In this document: piece by piece, positions 11,113-23,932 of the stretch
How the letters are laid out: each line of letters begins with the position of its first letter
How positions within the stretch are numbered: position 1 is the stretch's first letter
Assembly (NCBI RefSeq): GCF_014633365.1
Contig: NC_068344.1
Coordinates: 19,359,669-19,423,668 of the forward strand
DNA: 64,000 bases
Origin: Diospyros lotus
Lineage: Eukaryota > Streptophyta > Magnoliopsida > Ericales > Ebenaceae
Direction of reading: 5' to 3'
The notes under the pieces: generated by a model
Databases searched by the model: none
Told to the model about the DNA's origin: nothing
Seen by the model: only the letters and a program-made list of their open reading frames with translations
Position numbers and translations under genes: made by a program

Positions 11113-12066
11113 TGGCCAAAAGCAATCCAAACCCAACCCTAATCGAGGCCTCTACCACTTCTTCTCCAAGTACCTCTATCCCACTTCCAACGCCATCTAA
11201 TCTCACTGCAACATCTATTGATAACCATCCTCTACAAATTACTCAACATATACTAAATGAGAGTAATTTTAGGGAATGGTCTCAATCGGTGATGTTAGTG
11301 ATCAAAGGAAAGGGAAAATTTGGTTATCTAATCGAATCGATTTCTACCCCACCATCTACGCTAGCCAACTAGTCTTTGGGAGGCGGAAAATTCCACTATC
11401 ATGGCTTGGTTGATAAATTCTATGGATCCGAAAATAGGGAGAACCTACCTATACTACAAAACAGCCAAGGAAGTTTGGGAATCAGTCCAAGAGATGTATT
11501 CAGATTTGGAGAATTTCTCTTAATGTTTTGAAATTCAATCGGCTATTAAAACAACCAAACAAGATATGAATAGTGTGACTAAATACTTTAATACTTTGGT
11601 GGAGTTATGGCATGAGATGGATATGTTTTATACACTTAGTTGGGAATCTGTGGCTGATAGTACTCAATACAATAGGATTAAAGAAAAAGATAGAATCTTT
11701 GACTTCCTGCATGGCCTTTACCTTGATTTGGATGAAGTTCGGGGAAGGATATTGGGCACAAAGCCCCTACCATCTCTCAAGGAAGATTTTTCTGAAGTTA
11801 GAAGGGAAGAGAGTAGGCAGAAGGTGATGCTTCAACACGCATCAGACCCAGTTTTGCCCCACTAGAATTCAATCCTTGCGTCTGTTAAACAAGGGGAATT
11901 TTTTACAAGGAATCAAGTGAAGGAAAAATTGTGGTGCGACCATTGCAAGAGGCCCAACCATACTAAGGAAAATTGCTAGAAGATCCATGGCAAACCAGCA
12001 AACTGGAAGCCACAGCCAAGGAGAGATAATCCTAGATCAGCTTACAATGTTGAGGCTCCAACATAA
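11113..12066 (+). pseudogene. Copia-3 gag
   Basis: The start MAKSNPNPTLIEASTTSS lies about 55 bp after the primer-binding site. HPLQITQHILNESNFREWSQ and VMLVIKGKGKFGYL are the Copia gag N-terminal motif. After a stop near 11370 and a frameshift, VTKYFNTLVELWHEMD and DFLHGLYLDLDEVRGRILG give the UBN2 domain. The zinc knuckle WCDHCKRPNHTKENC is complete, followed by a tryptophan-to-stop change. Best read as a decayed gene. Confidence 0.8.
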
Positions 12067-12078
12067 AATAAACCAAGT

Positions 12079-12861
12079 TTGAATCTATCCGAAGACCAAA
12101 TTCAAACCTTGTACAGGCTCCTAAATCAAGGTACAACCCAACCAAGCACTAAGAATCCTCAGTCCACTGCCTCTTTAGCATTACAAGGTAATCTCCAACA
12201 CTATTCATTGGTTTCTAAGCATTTTTCTAAGAATATATTGGTGATTGACACGGGTGCATCAGACCATATCAGACCATATGACAAATTCAACAAGGTTTAT
12301 GACTAATTATACCCTATGTGACTCATCCCTCAACATATCTATAGCAGACGGAACCACTTCACCTGTTTTGGGTATAGGAACAGTATGTATGTCAAAATTG
12401 AAGCTCAATTATGTGCTACATGTTCCTAGTTTGAAACATAATTTGCTATCAGTTAGCCGGATCACTAAGGTTATGAATTGCAATGTAATTTTCTATCCTT
12501 CCTATTATGTTTTTCAGGATCAAGCCTCAAGGAGGATAATAGGCAACGCTAAAGTGATGGACGGTCTTTATTATCTTGCCATAGATCTTCCTAATTCGTC
12601 TTCAAATAAAGTTGTCCTAAGTGTAAGCACCAATGCCAAAGTCTTGTTATGGCATAAAGGCTTAGGACACCCTAGCCTACCTTACCTTAAATTTTTGTAT
12701 CTTGATTCTTTCAACAATAAAGAGCAGGTTCTTACATGTGAACAATGCACTCTTGCTAAACAACCTAGATCACATCATCCTATTCAATTGTATAAACCCT
12801 CTAAACCCTTCCATTTAATTCATAGTGATATTTGGAAACCCTCTAAACACCCTAATATTTG
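12079..12861 (+). pseudogene. Copia-3 protease, pre-integrase and integrase N-terminal part
   Basis: The protease motif ILVIDTGASDHI has the intact D-T-G triad. A frameshift near 12300 leads to LNYVLHVPSLKHNLLSVSRI, then WHKGLGHPSLPYLKFLYLDS and CEQCTLAKQPRSHH (zinc domain). The core starts with [16 protein letters not shown]. At about 12862 the sequence changes abruptly to Gypsy integrase on the other strand. The Copia core continues at 25007. Confidence 0.82.
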
Positions 12862-13560
12862 TAGACTTGGTCAACTTGTCAACAATCACCCATAGTGCGT
12901 TGTGACCCCTACTAGCATGTGGCAATCCCGAAACAAAGTCCATAGCAATCCTATCCCACTTCCACTCGGGAATGGACAATGGACAAATTAACCTTGCTGG
13001 TCTCTAGTGCTCAGCCTTCACCTGCTGGCACACTAAACAACGAGACACAAACTCTGTCGCATGCCTCTTCATACCACTCCACCAGTACCGGCGGCACAAG
13101 TCTTGATACATCTTGCCTACTCCCGGATGGATAGTATAACGCAAACGATGTGCCTCTGATAGTATCTCCTATCTAAGTTCTTCACCCACTAAGACACAAA
13201 TTTTGCCCTGATATAGTAGCAAACCATCATCCCTTAGACTGTACCCCAAATGCCTAAATCTATCCATGTCCACCATGATATGCATCAACCTCTCATCATA
13301 CTACTACCTGTTACGGATCCGGTCCACCAAATCCGAACGAATAGCCATGAAAGCACAATAAATACTAGGAGCACTACCTGAATCTAAGATAGTGAGCTAG
13401 CTCAATTGCTCCAATAGAGTCCACTCCTGAACCAACACTGCTGCAGTGGACTCTCCTCGGCGGCTCAAGGCGTCAGCTACAACGGTTGCCTTACTTGGAT
13501 GGTAGAGTATCTCACAGTCATAGTCTTTGAGTAGCTCCAACCAACACCTTTGCCTCATAT
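12862..13560 (-). pseudogene. Gypsy-1 left arm: RNase H end and integrase N-terminal part
   Basis: Minus-strand reading gives [11 protein letters not shown] and a DALSRRGES block (end of RNase H). Then come the HHCC zinc domain (MYQDL, RYWW-like, CLVCQQVKAEH) and the start of the integrase core ([28 protein letters not shown]), where it stops at the Copia junction. Several stops. The matching region of the same family at 19494-19892 is more complete. Confidence 0.72.
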
Positions 13561-13570
13561 TTAATTCCTT

Positions 13571-14506
13571 CTAAGAGAACAAGTACTTTAAGCTCTTGTG
13601 ATCAGTGAAGATCTGTAACTTCCCTCCAAATAGATAATGCCGCCATATCTTCAAAGCAAGCACCACGACAACAAGTTCCAAGTCATAGGTAGGGTAATTC
13701 ATCTCATGTTTCTTCAACTGCCTGGAAGCATAGGCAACAACACGACCCTCTTGCATCAGTACACAACTCAGACTTGAATATGAAACGTCATTGTAAACTG
13801 TGAACAACTCGCCACTCTTGGGAATAGCCAATACTAGGGTAGAGGTTAAATGCTGCTTCAACTCCTGAAAACATTGCTCACAAGCGTCATCCCAAATGAA
13901 AGGAACTCCCTTGCGCGTCAGCTTGGTCATGAGAGAGGCTAAACGTGCAAAACCCTCAACAAAACGCCTGTAGTAACCAGCTAGTCCCAGAAAACTACGT
14001 ACCTCAGTCACCGTAGTAGGCCATGGCAAATCTAACACTACCTTGATCTTCTTAAGATCTACTGATATGCCTTCCCCAAATGCTACGTGACCCAAGAATA
14101 TCACCTGAGGCTACCAAAACTCGCACTTGAAAAATTTGGCATATAATTGCTTCCCTCTAAGTCGCTGCAACACCAATCTCAAATGAATCTCAAGATCTGT
14201 TGGGCTAGGCGAGTATATCAAGATGTCATTGATGAAGACAATGACAAAGCTATCCAGATAATCCTTGAAAACCTGGTTCATTAAGTCCATAAACATCGCT
14301 GGCGCATTGGTCAACCCAAATGGCATGACTACAAACTCATAATGTCCACACCTAGTACGAAAGGCAGTCTTGGCTACATCTTCATCCCTCACCAGGACCT
14401 AATGGTACCCAAAACGTAGATCCATCTTGAAGAATACACAGGTGCCCTAGAGCTGATCTAACAAGTCATCCACACGAGGCAATGGATACTTGTTCTTGAT
14501 TGTTAC
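13571..14506 (-). pseudogene. Gypsy-1 left arm: reverse transcriptase and RNase H
   Basis: On minus the reverse transcriptase palm reads [34 protein letters not shown] and [14 protein letters not shown]. The catalytic FxDD is F-I-N-D, an Asp-to-Asn change. A stop at 14110 is followed by [32 protein letters not shown] and RNase H ([33 protein letters not shown]). Confidence 0.8.
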
Positions 14507-15334
14507 CTAGTTAAGCTGCCTATAGTCAATGCATAGCCGCACGGAGCCATCCTTCTTGCGCACAAATAACACTGGTGCTCCCCTCGACGAAGTACTGGGT
14601 CGGAAAAAGCCTTTACCTAAAAGGTCTTGCAATTGCATCTTCAACTCTTTTAATTTGTTGGCAGCCAGCCGATAGATAGTCTTAGAAATGGGTTGAGTGC
14701 CTGACAGTAATTCAATGGAGAAATCAAACTCCCTATAGGGTGGTACCCTCCTCGGCAACTCGTCCGGAAATACGCCCAGGAAATCCCGAACAATAAGACG
14801 GTTGGCCAACTCCTTCCTCTCCCCAGCACCAACAATCACAAATGCCAAATATGCTTCACACCCTTGTCTTATCAACTTCTCTACTCGCATAACCGAGATC
14901 ATCGGCGTCGCCACAACCGGTTTTACTCCCCTGTATATCATCTCTAACTGATATGGAGGCTCAAAGGTAATAATCATGCGTCGACAGTCAACCTTGGCAT
15001 AATGGCGAGTCAACCAGTCCATGCCCAATAAAAGATTAAAGTCCTGAATAGCTAACACCACCAAATCACCAGGCATAACTCTGTCAGGGACTATAATCTT
15101 ACAATCCGACATCACTTCACTCCCTAACAACATACTACCACCCGGTGTCGTGACAAATAACATGTACGGTAGATGACTACCGGCAATATGTACAAAATAC
15201 AGAACACGTGGCACGATGAAGGAGTGGGTGGAGCCTGTGTCAAATAAAGCACGAACATCTAAGCCATAGAGTGAGAGAATACCTTGTACAGTCTCATTGC
15301 CTCCCTCAGCCTCTGCTACTGTCAGTGCAAACAC
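14507..15334 (-). pseudogene. Gypsy-1 left arm: protease and reverse transcriptase start
   Basis: A 275-codon open frame. VRALFDTGSTHSFIVPRVL is the retropepsin active site with intact D-T-G, followed by LVVLAIQDFNLLLGMDWLTR. After a linker, the reverse transcriptase fingers begin with [40 protein letters not shown] and DGSVRLCIDYRQLN. This is the longest intact piece of Gypsy-1. Confidence 0.82.
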
Positions 15335-15339
15335 CTTGC

Positions 15340-16534
15340 CTGATACTTGGGGTCTGTTAGTAGTAGCAGGCTATGGAGCAGCTCCCCGCCCTTTAGTCGC
15401 TGTAGATCTTGGTGTTGACCTCTGACTTGAATCTCCAGTCCTCTGTCCCTCAACTCATGTTGGCTGCGTGCATACACTAGACTTGAGACCTGACTGGCCA
15501 CAACGATAAGATGTGATTCCCTATCTGAATACCGTACCTGATCTCCGCGAATAGTCTTTCCTCATATGACCTGGCTGCCCACAATGGTAGCACACATTAC
15601 CCTATGCTACCTTACACTGTCCTCGATGTCATCTCCCACATGTCTTACACTCTGTAGCCTTAACTGATCTATTACCAGAACTGAACTCCCATCTCTTTTT
15701 TTTGCTACTGCTTCCACCTGTCTTTCCTATAGCAACTATCTTGACTGACTGCTCCATTTTGGCTTCTTGAATATTCTTTCTATTGCATGAGCGCGTCTCA
15801 CCACCGTAGGAAAATCATCTTCCTAGAAACCAGCCATAGCATGTCTAATCTCTGATCTCAAGCCCCCTCTCAAACTTACTAACCTTGCGAGCCTCCGGTG
15901 TCACCATCTCAGGGGTGTATCTAGACAAGACAATGAACTCTGCCTCATACTGAGCAACTACCATATCTCCCTGCTACAAATCAATGAACTGGTACACCTT
16001 TTGCTCGTGCACCCAGTCTGGTTTGTATGTCTCACGAAACAGTGCCTCGAACTCTGGCCACATGAGTGTTCGGTCCCCAAACTATCGTCTAGTGGTCCCC
16101 ACCAGCGCCCTGCATCTCCTTTCAGTAGAAAAGTACCCAACTGAACATTTTGATCTTCTGTGCAGCCCATGGAACACATAAGCCTCTCAACCTCAAGTAG
16201 CCAATTCTCTGCCTCGGCTGCGCGTGCTCTTCCTCTAAACTCTGATGGTCGCAGTGCTAGGAAATTCTTCAAAAGAGCTCCCCCGAAACTACCCTCGCCT
16301 GCCGATGCTACTAGCTGAGATGCCTCACCTCGCCCCTGCTCCCACTGCCCCTGCCTCAATTGAGCAGCGGTCAAGGCCTCCATGGCACGTGCGAGACTCG
16401 CCAGGGCAACCTACACATCGAGACTACCCTGTTGTTCTACCTCACTAGCATCTCTGACAGCCTCAAGAGAAGGTATACTTTGCCCACGACCTCTAGTATG
16501 CAATCGTCCTCGCCCTCATCCACTACGCGTATTC
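15340..16534 (-). pseudogene. Gypsy-1 left arm: gag
   Basis: The gag start is at 16534 (MNTRS, with ACGCG in the DNA), matching 22990 in the right arm. FLALRPSEFRGRARAAEAEN and WLLEVERLMCSMGCTEDQ form the retrotransposon gag domain. Zinc-knuckle remnants lie near 15560-15650. There are several stops and one frameshift between 15345 and 15960. Confidence 0.75.
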
Positions 16535-16619
16535 ATGCTTCCTACATAAAGAACAATACTTAGAAGCAGAATGCAACCTCAAAGATTAACTTAATAACAA
16601 GACAACCTAACTCTACCTA

Positions 16620-18692
16620 ACTGCTAGGTCTGCATGGCCCTATACACCACCTAACTAGGAAGTCGAGAACCACTAGACTCGCCCATAATTGGGTCCTTGC
16701 CTTTACTTGGAATGAAGAGAAAACAAGGTGAGTCCAAATGACTCGACAAGCTCATAAAGAAAGGAAGGACAGATAGAGCAGGTGCTAAGAGTAACCTGTA
16801 TCTTAAGTGCATAACATGCCATGTAATCTCATAAACTGATACAAGTACCAATTGTATAAGTAACAATGCACACATATCAGATCTGAGGGTCCAAATAAGA
16901 AATGCACTAGCATCCAAGTCCTTATAACAAACCTGCTACTGCCCTGCAGATAGACTATACCTATACTACGAGCCGAAGCTCGCTCGGATGGGAGCTACCA
17001 CACCTGTTGGCACGTATAAGCGTCTAAGATAAAACTAGGCACGCTAAGGCATCCCTAAATAAATCGGTTTGGAAAACCCGACATCATACAACTGTATCTC
17101 AAAGTTGGCGCCATGACTCGTGCAGATGCAACTAATAAGGGGTGGCATAGTAGATTGGTAGGATACAAAGCCACTATAAGCCAACCATCCCACCAAGCCT
17201 CGCCCAACTAAAAAAACACACGCCAAATGCAATTGCTCGTGCTTAACCACTAGTGAATAAATATCATAGTCGTGTGACAAGCACTCAAGTCACATGAAAC
17301 CCCCAATGCATATCCCAAACCCCTGCATGCATAAGAACTGACAATATATTGAAAATAAAAGAAACATACACAAATACTCTTGGCCATAGCAACCTCTATA
17401 AGAACCTACCTGCAATAACCTAGCTTCATTCCAACAACAAATAGAAGGGAGAATCGAACCCTTCAAAGCTCACTACAATAAACTGCCCAAATGTTGGCCA
17501 AATGGGTTGAAATTTATACCAAAACGAAGCCTATTGAGTTTAGTTTACAATGCTTCAGACGGTTCCTAAATCGGACATCTATAAAAAAAGTTATGGCCGA
17601 AATAGTATAAGGTGCACAGTGTAGTCTGCCGCGGGAGTTGACTTTGACACCAAGATAGTCGACTTTTGAGGCACAGTCGACTCCGACATCGCCTCAAGCA
17701 ACCTAACTGAGAACAAACCTTGGGGAGTCGACTCCCAGCCCCTACCAGTCGACTCTTAAACCCCCAAAACCCAAAAATGACAAATAACACACCCCCAAAC
17801 TCCTCCAACTCTTCCAATACTCAAAATCTAAACCCAAAAATACATCATTCCTAAACAAATATAAGGTGGAGAAGACCCTAGCCAAAGTCCAATCAAGATC
17901 AACAAGAATAAATGAAGATGAAGAAGGGTTTACATATCTCTTCCTTAACCAACAACATGAATTTTACTCCCAAAATCATAGATGTTTTCAAGCTCTATTC
18001 ATCAAACCAACAAGAACAAAAGGTATAGGAGAGAAGAGGAAAACTAGAACTTGCATCGAATACAAAAGGAAAGGAAGAAGAACAAGAAGGAACTTGCCTT
18101 GACTAACTTCACATTTGATACTTGCTTGAAAGAAATTGCCACAAGGAGGAAGTCTCCCAACCACCACGAAAACAAGGAAAAAGCTAAGCAAAGAAGAAGA
18201 AGAGGAAGGAGACTACGTGCTACGCAAATGAGCCCCCATTCCTCCCTTTAAACACACTTTTCTTCCTAATTTGCCCTTGTCACTTCTTGCATAATTCCCC
18301 ACGTCCCTCCTTAAATTCTATATATATATATACACACAATTTTTTCCTTTCTTCTTTCCTTTTATAAATGGGCTCAAACCCAAACCTACTCATCCTTCAC
18401 ATATAATTTAAGCTCAACACATTTAATTAGGTCCAACATCTTATAAAACCCAAATAGCTTATTGTCAACTTGGCCCAACAATTAAGGACCAAAAGATCTA
18501 TTTTTCACTTGGTCCAACCCACTTCATTTAAAATCAACTATGGACTAAATCTATACATAGCTAGGGCCAATCTAACTTCACTAAACCCTCAATCTATTTT
18601 ATTTAATTTCAAAATAATGCCAATATATATATATATATACTAAAATGAAATAAATATCAATAATGGCATAGACCCGATAACGGGTCGTTACA
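16620..18692 (-). repeat. Gypsy-1 left-arm LTR, lacking its 3' end
   Basis: On minus it begins TGTAACGACCCGTTATCGGG at 18692, identical in start to the right-arm LTR. It is collinear with 20984-22512, with indels of about 150 and 500 bp that make it longer. Near 16620 it jumps straight into the gag leader, so roughly 400 bp including the LTR 3' end and primer-binding site are missing compared with 22512-22913. A cluster of GTCGACT words lies at 17636-17760. Confidence 0.75.
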
Positions 18693-18749
18693 AATCCTCC
18701 TCCCCCCCCCCCCGGGGGGTAAAAGAATTTGGTCCCCCAAATTTGTACC

Positions 18750-20350
18750 TAATTACTCGAAAAGCTGGGGATACTCGAGCTTCATTTCTTCTTCTAATTC
18801 TCACGTAGCTTCCTCTCGCCCATGCTGCTGCCATTGCACTTTAACACAGGGAATAGAACGATTCTGTAATACCTTCTCCTTCTGATACACGCAAGCATCT
18901 CGGTATATGAGGCGTCTCCTCAAACTTCGAGGGGTTGATAATCAACAACTTGACTAGGATCTGATACACATTTACGAAACATAGAGACATGAAAAACGCC
19001 GTGCACGTGAGCAAGCTGTGGAGGCAATGTTAAACGATACGTTGGTGGTCCAATCCACTCCACTATCTCAAACAGACCCACATAGCGCGGACTAAACTTG
19101 CCTGAAACTCCAAAACGTCAAATGTCCTTCATAGGCATGACACGAAGAAATACAAGGACTCCAACTAAAACTGTCATGAGTGGTCTTCATTCGGACTTTT
19201 ATCAATTTGATCTTGTCTGTAGTCCCTACCACAATGTCCGGTCCCAACATGGAACTGTCACTAACCTCAGCCCAACACAATGGAGATCTACATGGTCTGC
19301 CATACAACGCCTCAAAAGGTGCCATTTGAATGCTAGACTAGTAGCTATTATTGTAAGAAAATTCTATCAACGAAGAAAGTCGTAACACATAAGCCTGGAG
19401 CATATCCTCCAAAATCCTGATAGTCCGCTTCATCTGCCTGTCAGTCTAGGGATGAAATGCAGTGCTGAAAGTCAGCCTAGTCCCCATGGTACTCTACAAC
19501 GCCTCCAAGAAATGTGAGGTAAAACGTGGATCTCGGTCTAACACGATGTTGGCTGACACTCCATGCAGTCTCACTATCTCATACACATACAATTTGGGCA
19601 AGCAGTGCATAGGGTAAGTCTTTTTTATCGCTAGAAAATGTGCAGACTTGGCCAACTTGTCAACAATCACCCATACTACGTGGTGACCCTTGCTAGTACA
19701 TGGCAGCCTCGAAACAAAGTCCATAGCAATCCCATCCCACTTCCACTCGGGAATGGACAATGAACGAAGCAACCCTACTGGTCTCTGGTGCTCAGCCTTC
19801 ACCTGTTGACACACTAAACAACGAGACACAAACTTTGCCACATGCCTCTTCATACCAGTCCACCAGTACCGGCGACGCAAGTCTTGATACATCTTGCATG
19901 CTCTCGGATGAATAGTATAACGCGAACGATGTGCCTCTGATAGTATCTCCTATCTAAGTTCTTCATCCATGAGGACACATATTCTGCCCTGATATAGCAG
20001 CAAACCATCATCCCTCAGACTGTACCCCAAAGGCCTAAATCTATCCATGTCCACCATGATATACATCAACCTCTCGTCATATTGTTGCTCATCACGGATC
20101 CAGTCCACCAAATCTGAACGAATAGCCATGAAAGCACAGTAAATACCAGGAGCACTACCTGAATCTGAGATAGTGAACTCGCTCAATTGCTCCAATAGAG
20201 CCCACTCTTGAACCAACACTGTTGCAGTGGACGCTCCTCTGCGGCTCAAGGCATCAGCTACAACGTTCGCCTTACCTAGATGGTAGAATATCTCACAGTC
20301 AAAGTCTTTGAGTAGCTCCAACCAATGCCTTTGACTCATATTTAATTCCT
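18750..20350 (-). pseudogene. Gypsy-1 left arm: RNase H end and full-length integrase remnant
   Basis: Reading on minus from 20350: [38 protein letters not shown], then YQDLRRRYWWTGMKRHVAKF, CLVCQQVKAEHQRPVG, IPEWKWDGIAMDFVSRLPCT and LHGVSANIVLDRDPRFTSHF. Next come APFEALYGRPCRSPLCWAEV and the chromodomain-like tail. A poly-C/poly-G run at 18703-18718 is the polypurine tract next to the LTR. Several frames are open for 80-130 codons. Confidence 0.78.
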
Positions 20351-20945
20351 TTTGAAGTGTTGTATGGCAAACCCTGCAGATCTCTATTATGCTGGGCTGA
20401 GGTTGGTGACAGTTCCATGTTGAGACCAGATATTGTGGCAGAGACTACAGACAAGATCAAATTAATAGAGGCCCGAATGAAGACCGCTCAAGATCGTCAA
20501 AAAAGTTATGCAAACAGGAGGCGTCGGGACTTGGAATTTTCAGTTGGAGACCTCGTATTTCTTTGTGTCATGCTTATGAAGGGCATTCAACGTTTTGGAG
20601 TTTCAGCCAAGCTCAGTCCGCGCTATGTGGGTCCGTTTGAGGTATTGGAACGGATTGGACTACTAGCATATCATTTAGCATTGCCTCCACAACTTGCTCA
20701 CGTGCACAACGTCTTCTATGTCTCTATGCTCCGTAAATGTGTATCAAATCCTAGTCAAGTTGTTGATTATCAACCCCTTGAAGTTCGAAGAGACGCCTCA
20801 TGTATCGTGGATCGGAAGGAGAAGGTTGGAATCATTCTATTTCCTATGTTAAAGTGCCATGGCGGCATGGGCTAGAGGAAGCTACATGGGAATTAGAAGA
20901 AGAAATGAAGCGCGAGTATCCCCGGCTTTTCGAGTAATTAGGTAC
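20351..20945 (+). pseudogene. Gypsy-1 right arm: integrase C-terminal part
   Basis: A 172-codon frame reads LYGKPCRSLLCWAEVGDSSM, QKSYANRRRRDLEFSVGDLV, FGVSAKLSPRYVGPFEVLER and LPPQLAHVHNVFYVSMLRKC. This is the integrase C-terminal (SH3-like) domain. The following frame, EATWELEEEMKREYPRLFE, is the chromodomain-type end. It starts abruptly at the inversion junction and leads through a purine-rich stretch (AGGTGGGAGGATT) into the LTR at 20984. Confidence 0.8.
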
Positions 20946-20983
20946 GAATTTGGGGGACCAAATTCTTTATAGGTGGGAGGATT

Positions 20984-22860
20984 TGTAACGACCCGTTATC
21001 GGGTCTATGCCATTATTGATATTTATTTCATTTTGGTATATATATATATATATAATGGCATTATTTTGAAATTAAATAAAATAGATTAAGGGTTTAATGA
21101 AGTTAACGTGGGCTTAGCTATGTATAGATTTAGTCCATAGTTGATTTTAAATGAAATGGGTTGGACCAAGTGAAAAATGGATCTTTTGGGCCCTAAGTGT
21201 TGGGCCAAGTTGACAATAAGTCATTTGAGTTTTATAAGATGTTGGGCCTAATTAAATGAGTTGGGCTTAAATTATGTGTGAAGGATGAATGAGGGCGGAA
21301 TTGGGGCTCATTTGCGCAACCCGTAGCCTTCTTGTTCTTCTTTACTTAGCTTTTCCCCTAATTTGGTGGTGGTTGAGAGACTTTCTCTTTGTGGTAATTT
21401 CCTTCAAGCAAGTATCAAAGGTGAAGCTAGTCAAGGCAAGCTCCTTCTTGTTCTTCTTCCTTTCCTTTTGTATTGGATGCAAGTTCTAGTTCTCCTCTTC
21501 TCTCCTATATCTTTTGTTCTTGTTGGTTTGATGAATAGAGCTTGAAATCTTCTATAATTTTGGAAGTAAAATTCATGTTGTTGGTTAAGGAAGAGACATT
21601 TAAACCCTTCATCATCTTCATTTATTCTTGTTGATCTTGACTGAGCTTTGACATAGGATCTTCTCCACCCTATATTTGTTTAAGAATGATATATTTTTGG
21701 GTTTAGATTTGAGTATTGGGAGAGTTGGAGGAGTTTGGGGGTGTGTTGTTCGTAATTTTTGGGTTCTGGGGGTGTAAGAGTCGACTGGTAGGATCTGAGA
21801 GTTGACTCTCCAAGGTTTGCTCTCGGTTAGGTCGTCTGAGGCGATGTCAAAGTCGACTATGCCTCGAAAGTCGATTGTCCTGGTGTCAAAGTCAACTCTC
21901 GCAGTAGACTACACTACGCACTCTATATTATTTCAGCCATAACCTTTTTTGTAGATGTTCGATTCAAGAACCGTCTGAAGCGTTGTAAACTAGACTCGAT
22001 AGGCTTCATTTTGGTATAGATTTCAACCCATTTGCCCAACATTTGAGCAGTTTACAAATCCTCGGCGTGCCCAATTTTTATCTTGGACGTTTATGCATGC
22101 CAGCGGGTGTGGTAGCTCCCACCCGAGTGAGCTTCGGCTCGTAATATAGGTACAGTCCGCCTTCAAGGCAGTAACAGGTTTGATATAAGGACTTGGGTGC
22201 TAGTGCATTTCTTATTTGGGCCTCAAGATCCTGTATGTGTGTATTGTTACTCATACAGTCGGTACCTGTATCAGTTTATGAGATTACATAACATGTTATG
22301 CATGAGTTTCAATTTGTTATGCACTTGAGATACAAGTTTACTCTTAGCACCTACACTATCCGTCCTTCCTTTCTTTATGAGCTTGCTGAGTCATTTGGAC
22401 TCACCTTGTTTTCTCTTCATTCCAAGTAAAGGCAAGGACCTAGTTGTGGGCAAGTCTAGTGGTTCTTGACTTCCTAGTTAGGTGGTGTACAGGGCCATAC
22501 AAACCTAGCAGTTGCCAGCCTGCGGGTTCCTTTTTATGCATTTTGTCGCTTTCGGATTGTATTTCTCTTCAATTCATTTGGGTCTGTATGGGTTATGTAG
22601 TATTTTGTGGCCGGTGTGTCCGTGTTATATGTTATGCATGCCTGGGCTATGTAAACCTGGAGATTAGTTGTTGTATAGCTGGTTGAGGTTTTGATATTCA
22701 TACCGGAATGGCAAGTTTCTTGTTTTAGGTTTTTCTGGTTTCCATCAGTTGCATGCATGACAGGTTCATCCAGACCCAGTTTGTCTCTATTTTAGTAGGA
22801 CACCCGCTCTAGTTCTTTAGGGACCTGGGTGGGGGCCTTACATTTTGTGGTATCAGAGTA
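20984..22860 (+). repeat. Gypsy-1 right-arm LTR and primer-binding site
   Basis: This runs from TGTAACGACCCGTTATCGGG to GGGGGCCTTACA (22842), 1859 bp. It is followed by TGGTATCAGAGTATG from 22848, a good initiator-Met tRNA primer-binding site. It contains a TA dinucleotide run near 21040 and a GTCGACT word cluster at 21780-21905. ORFs within it are not genes. Confidence 0.85.
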
Positions 22861-22989
22861 TGTTTGGAGTTATTAAGGATAAGATGTCCCTGTACACCTA
22901 GGTTGTCGGATAGAGTTACGTTGTTTTGTTGTTGAGTTAGTCTTTGAGGCTGCATTCTGCTTCTAAGTATTGTTCTTTATGTAAGAAGC

Positions 22990-23900
22990 ATGAATACGCG
23001 TAGTGGACGAAGGCGAGGACGACCACCTACTAGAGGCCGTTGTCGTGGGCAAAGCATGCCTCCTTCTGAGGCTCCCAGAGATGCTGGTGAGGTAGAACAA
23101 CAGGGTACTCTCGACGTGCAGGTTGCCCTGGCGAGTCTCGCACGCGCCGTGGAGGCCTTGACTGCTGCTCAGTTGAGGCAGGGACAACAGGGGCGAGGTG
23201 AGGCATCTCAGCTAGTAGAATCGGCAGGCGAGGGTAGTTCCGGGGGCAACTCTTTTGAAGACTTTCCTAGCACTGCGACCATCAGAGTTCAAAGGAGGAG
23301 CAAATGCAGCCGAGGCAGAGAATTGGCTACTTGAGGTTGAGAGGCTTATGCGTTTCATGGGCTGCACTAAAGATCAAAAGGATCAATTGGGTACTTTTCT
23401 ACTGAAAAGAGATGCAGGGCACAGGTGGGAGACCACTAGACGACAGTTTGGGGACCGAACACTCACGTGGCCAAAGTTCGAGACACTATTCCGTGAGATG
23501 TACAAACCAGACTGGGTGCACGAGCATAATGTGTACCAGTTCATTGATTTGTAGTAGGGAGATATGTCAGTTGCTCAGTATGAGGCAGAGTTCATCGCCT
23601 TGTCCAGATACACTCTTGAGATGGTGACACAGCAGGCCCGCAAGATTAATAAGTTTGAGAGGGGCTTGAGATCAGAGATTAGACATGCCATGGCTGGTGT
23701 CCAGGCAGATGATTTTCCTATGGTGGTGAAACGAGCTCATGCAATAGAAAAGAATATTCAAGAAGCCAGAATGGACCAGTCAGTCGAGATAGTTGCTATA
23801 GGAAAGACAGGTGGAAGCAGTAGCAAAAAGAGGAGATGGGAGTCCAATTCTGGTAATAGATCAGTTAAGGCTACAGAGTGTAAGACATGTGGAAGATGAG
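22990..23900 (+). pseudogene. Gypsy-1 right arm: gag
   Basis: The start MNTRSGRRRGRPPTRGRCRG is about 130 bp after the primer-binding site. It continues to ALASLARAVEALTAAQLRQG, shifts frame near 23255, then FLALRPSEFKGGANAAEAEN, WLLEVERLMRFMGCTKDQ and FREMYKPDWVHEHNVYQFID. After one stop come GDMSVAQYEAEFIALSRYT and FERGLRSEIRHAMAG. It is a nearly complete retrotransposon gag with two breaks. Confidence 0.8.
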
Positions 23901-23932
23901 ATCGAGGACAGTGTAAGGTAACATAGGATAAT

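Noticed and set aside
22848..22860. tRNA-Met gene
   Set aside because: TGGTATCAGAG and its variants (5901, 11056, 28523, 31933, 47508) are primer-binding sites of LTR elements; there is no cloverleaf.
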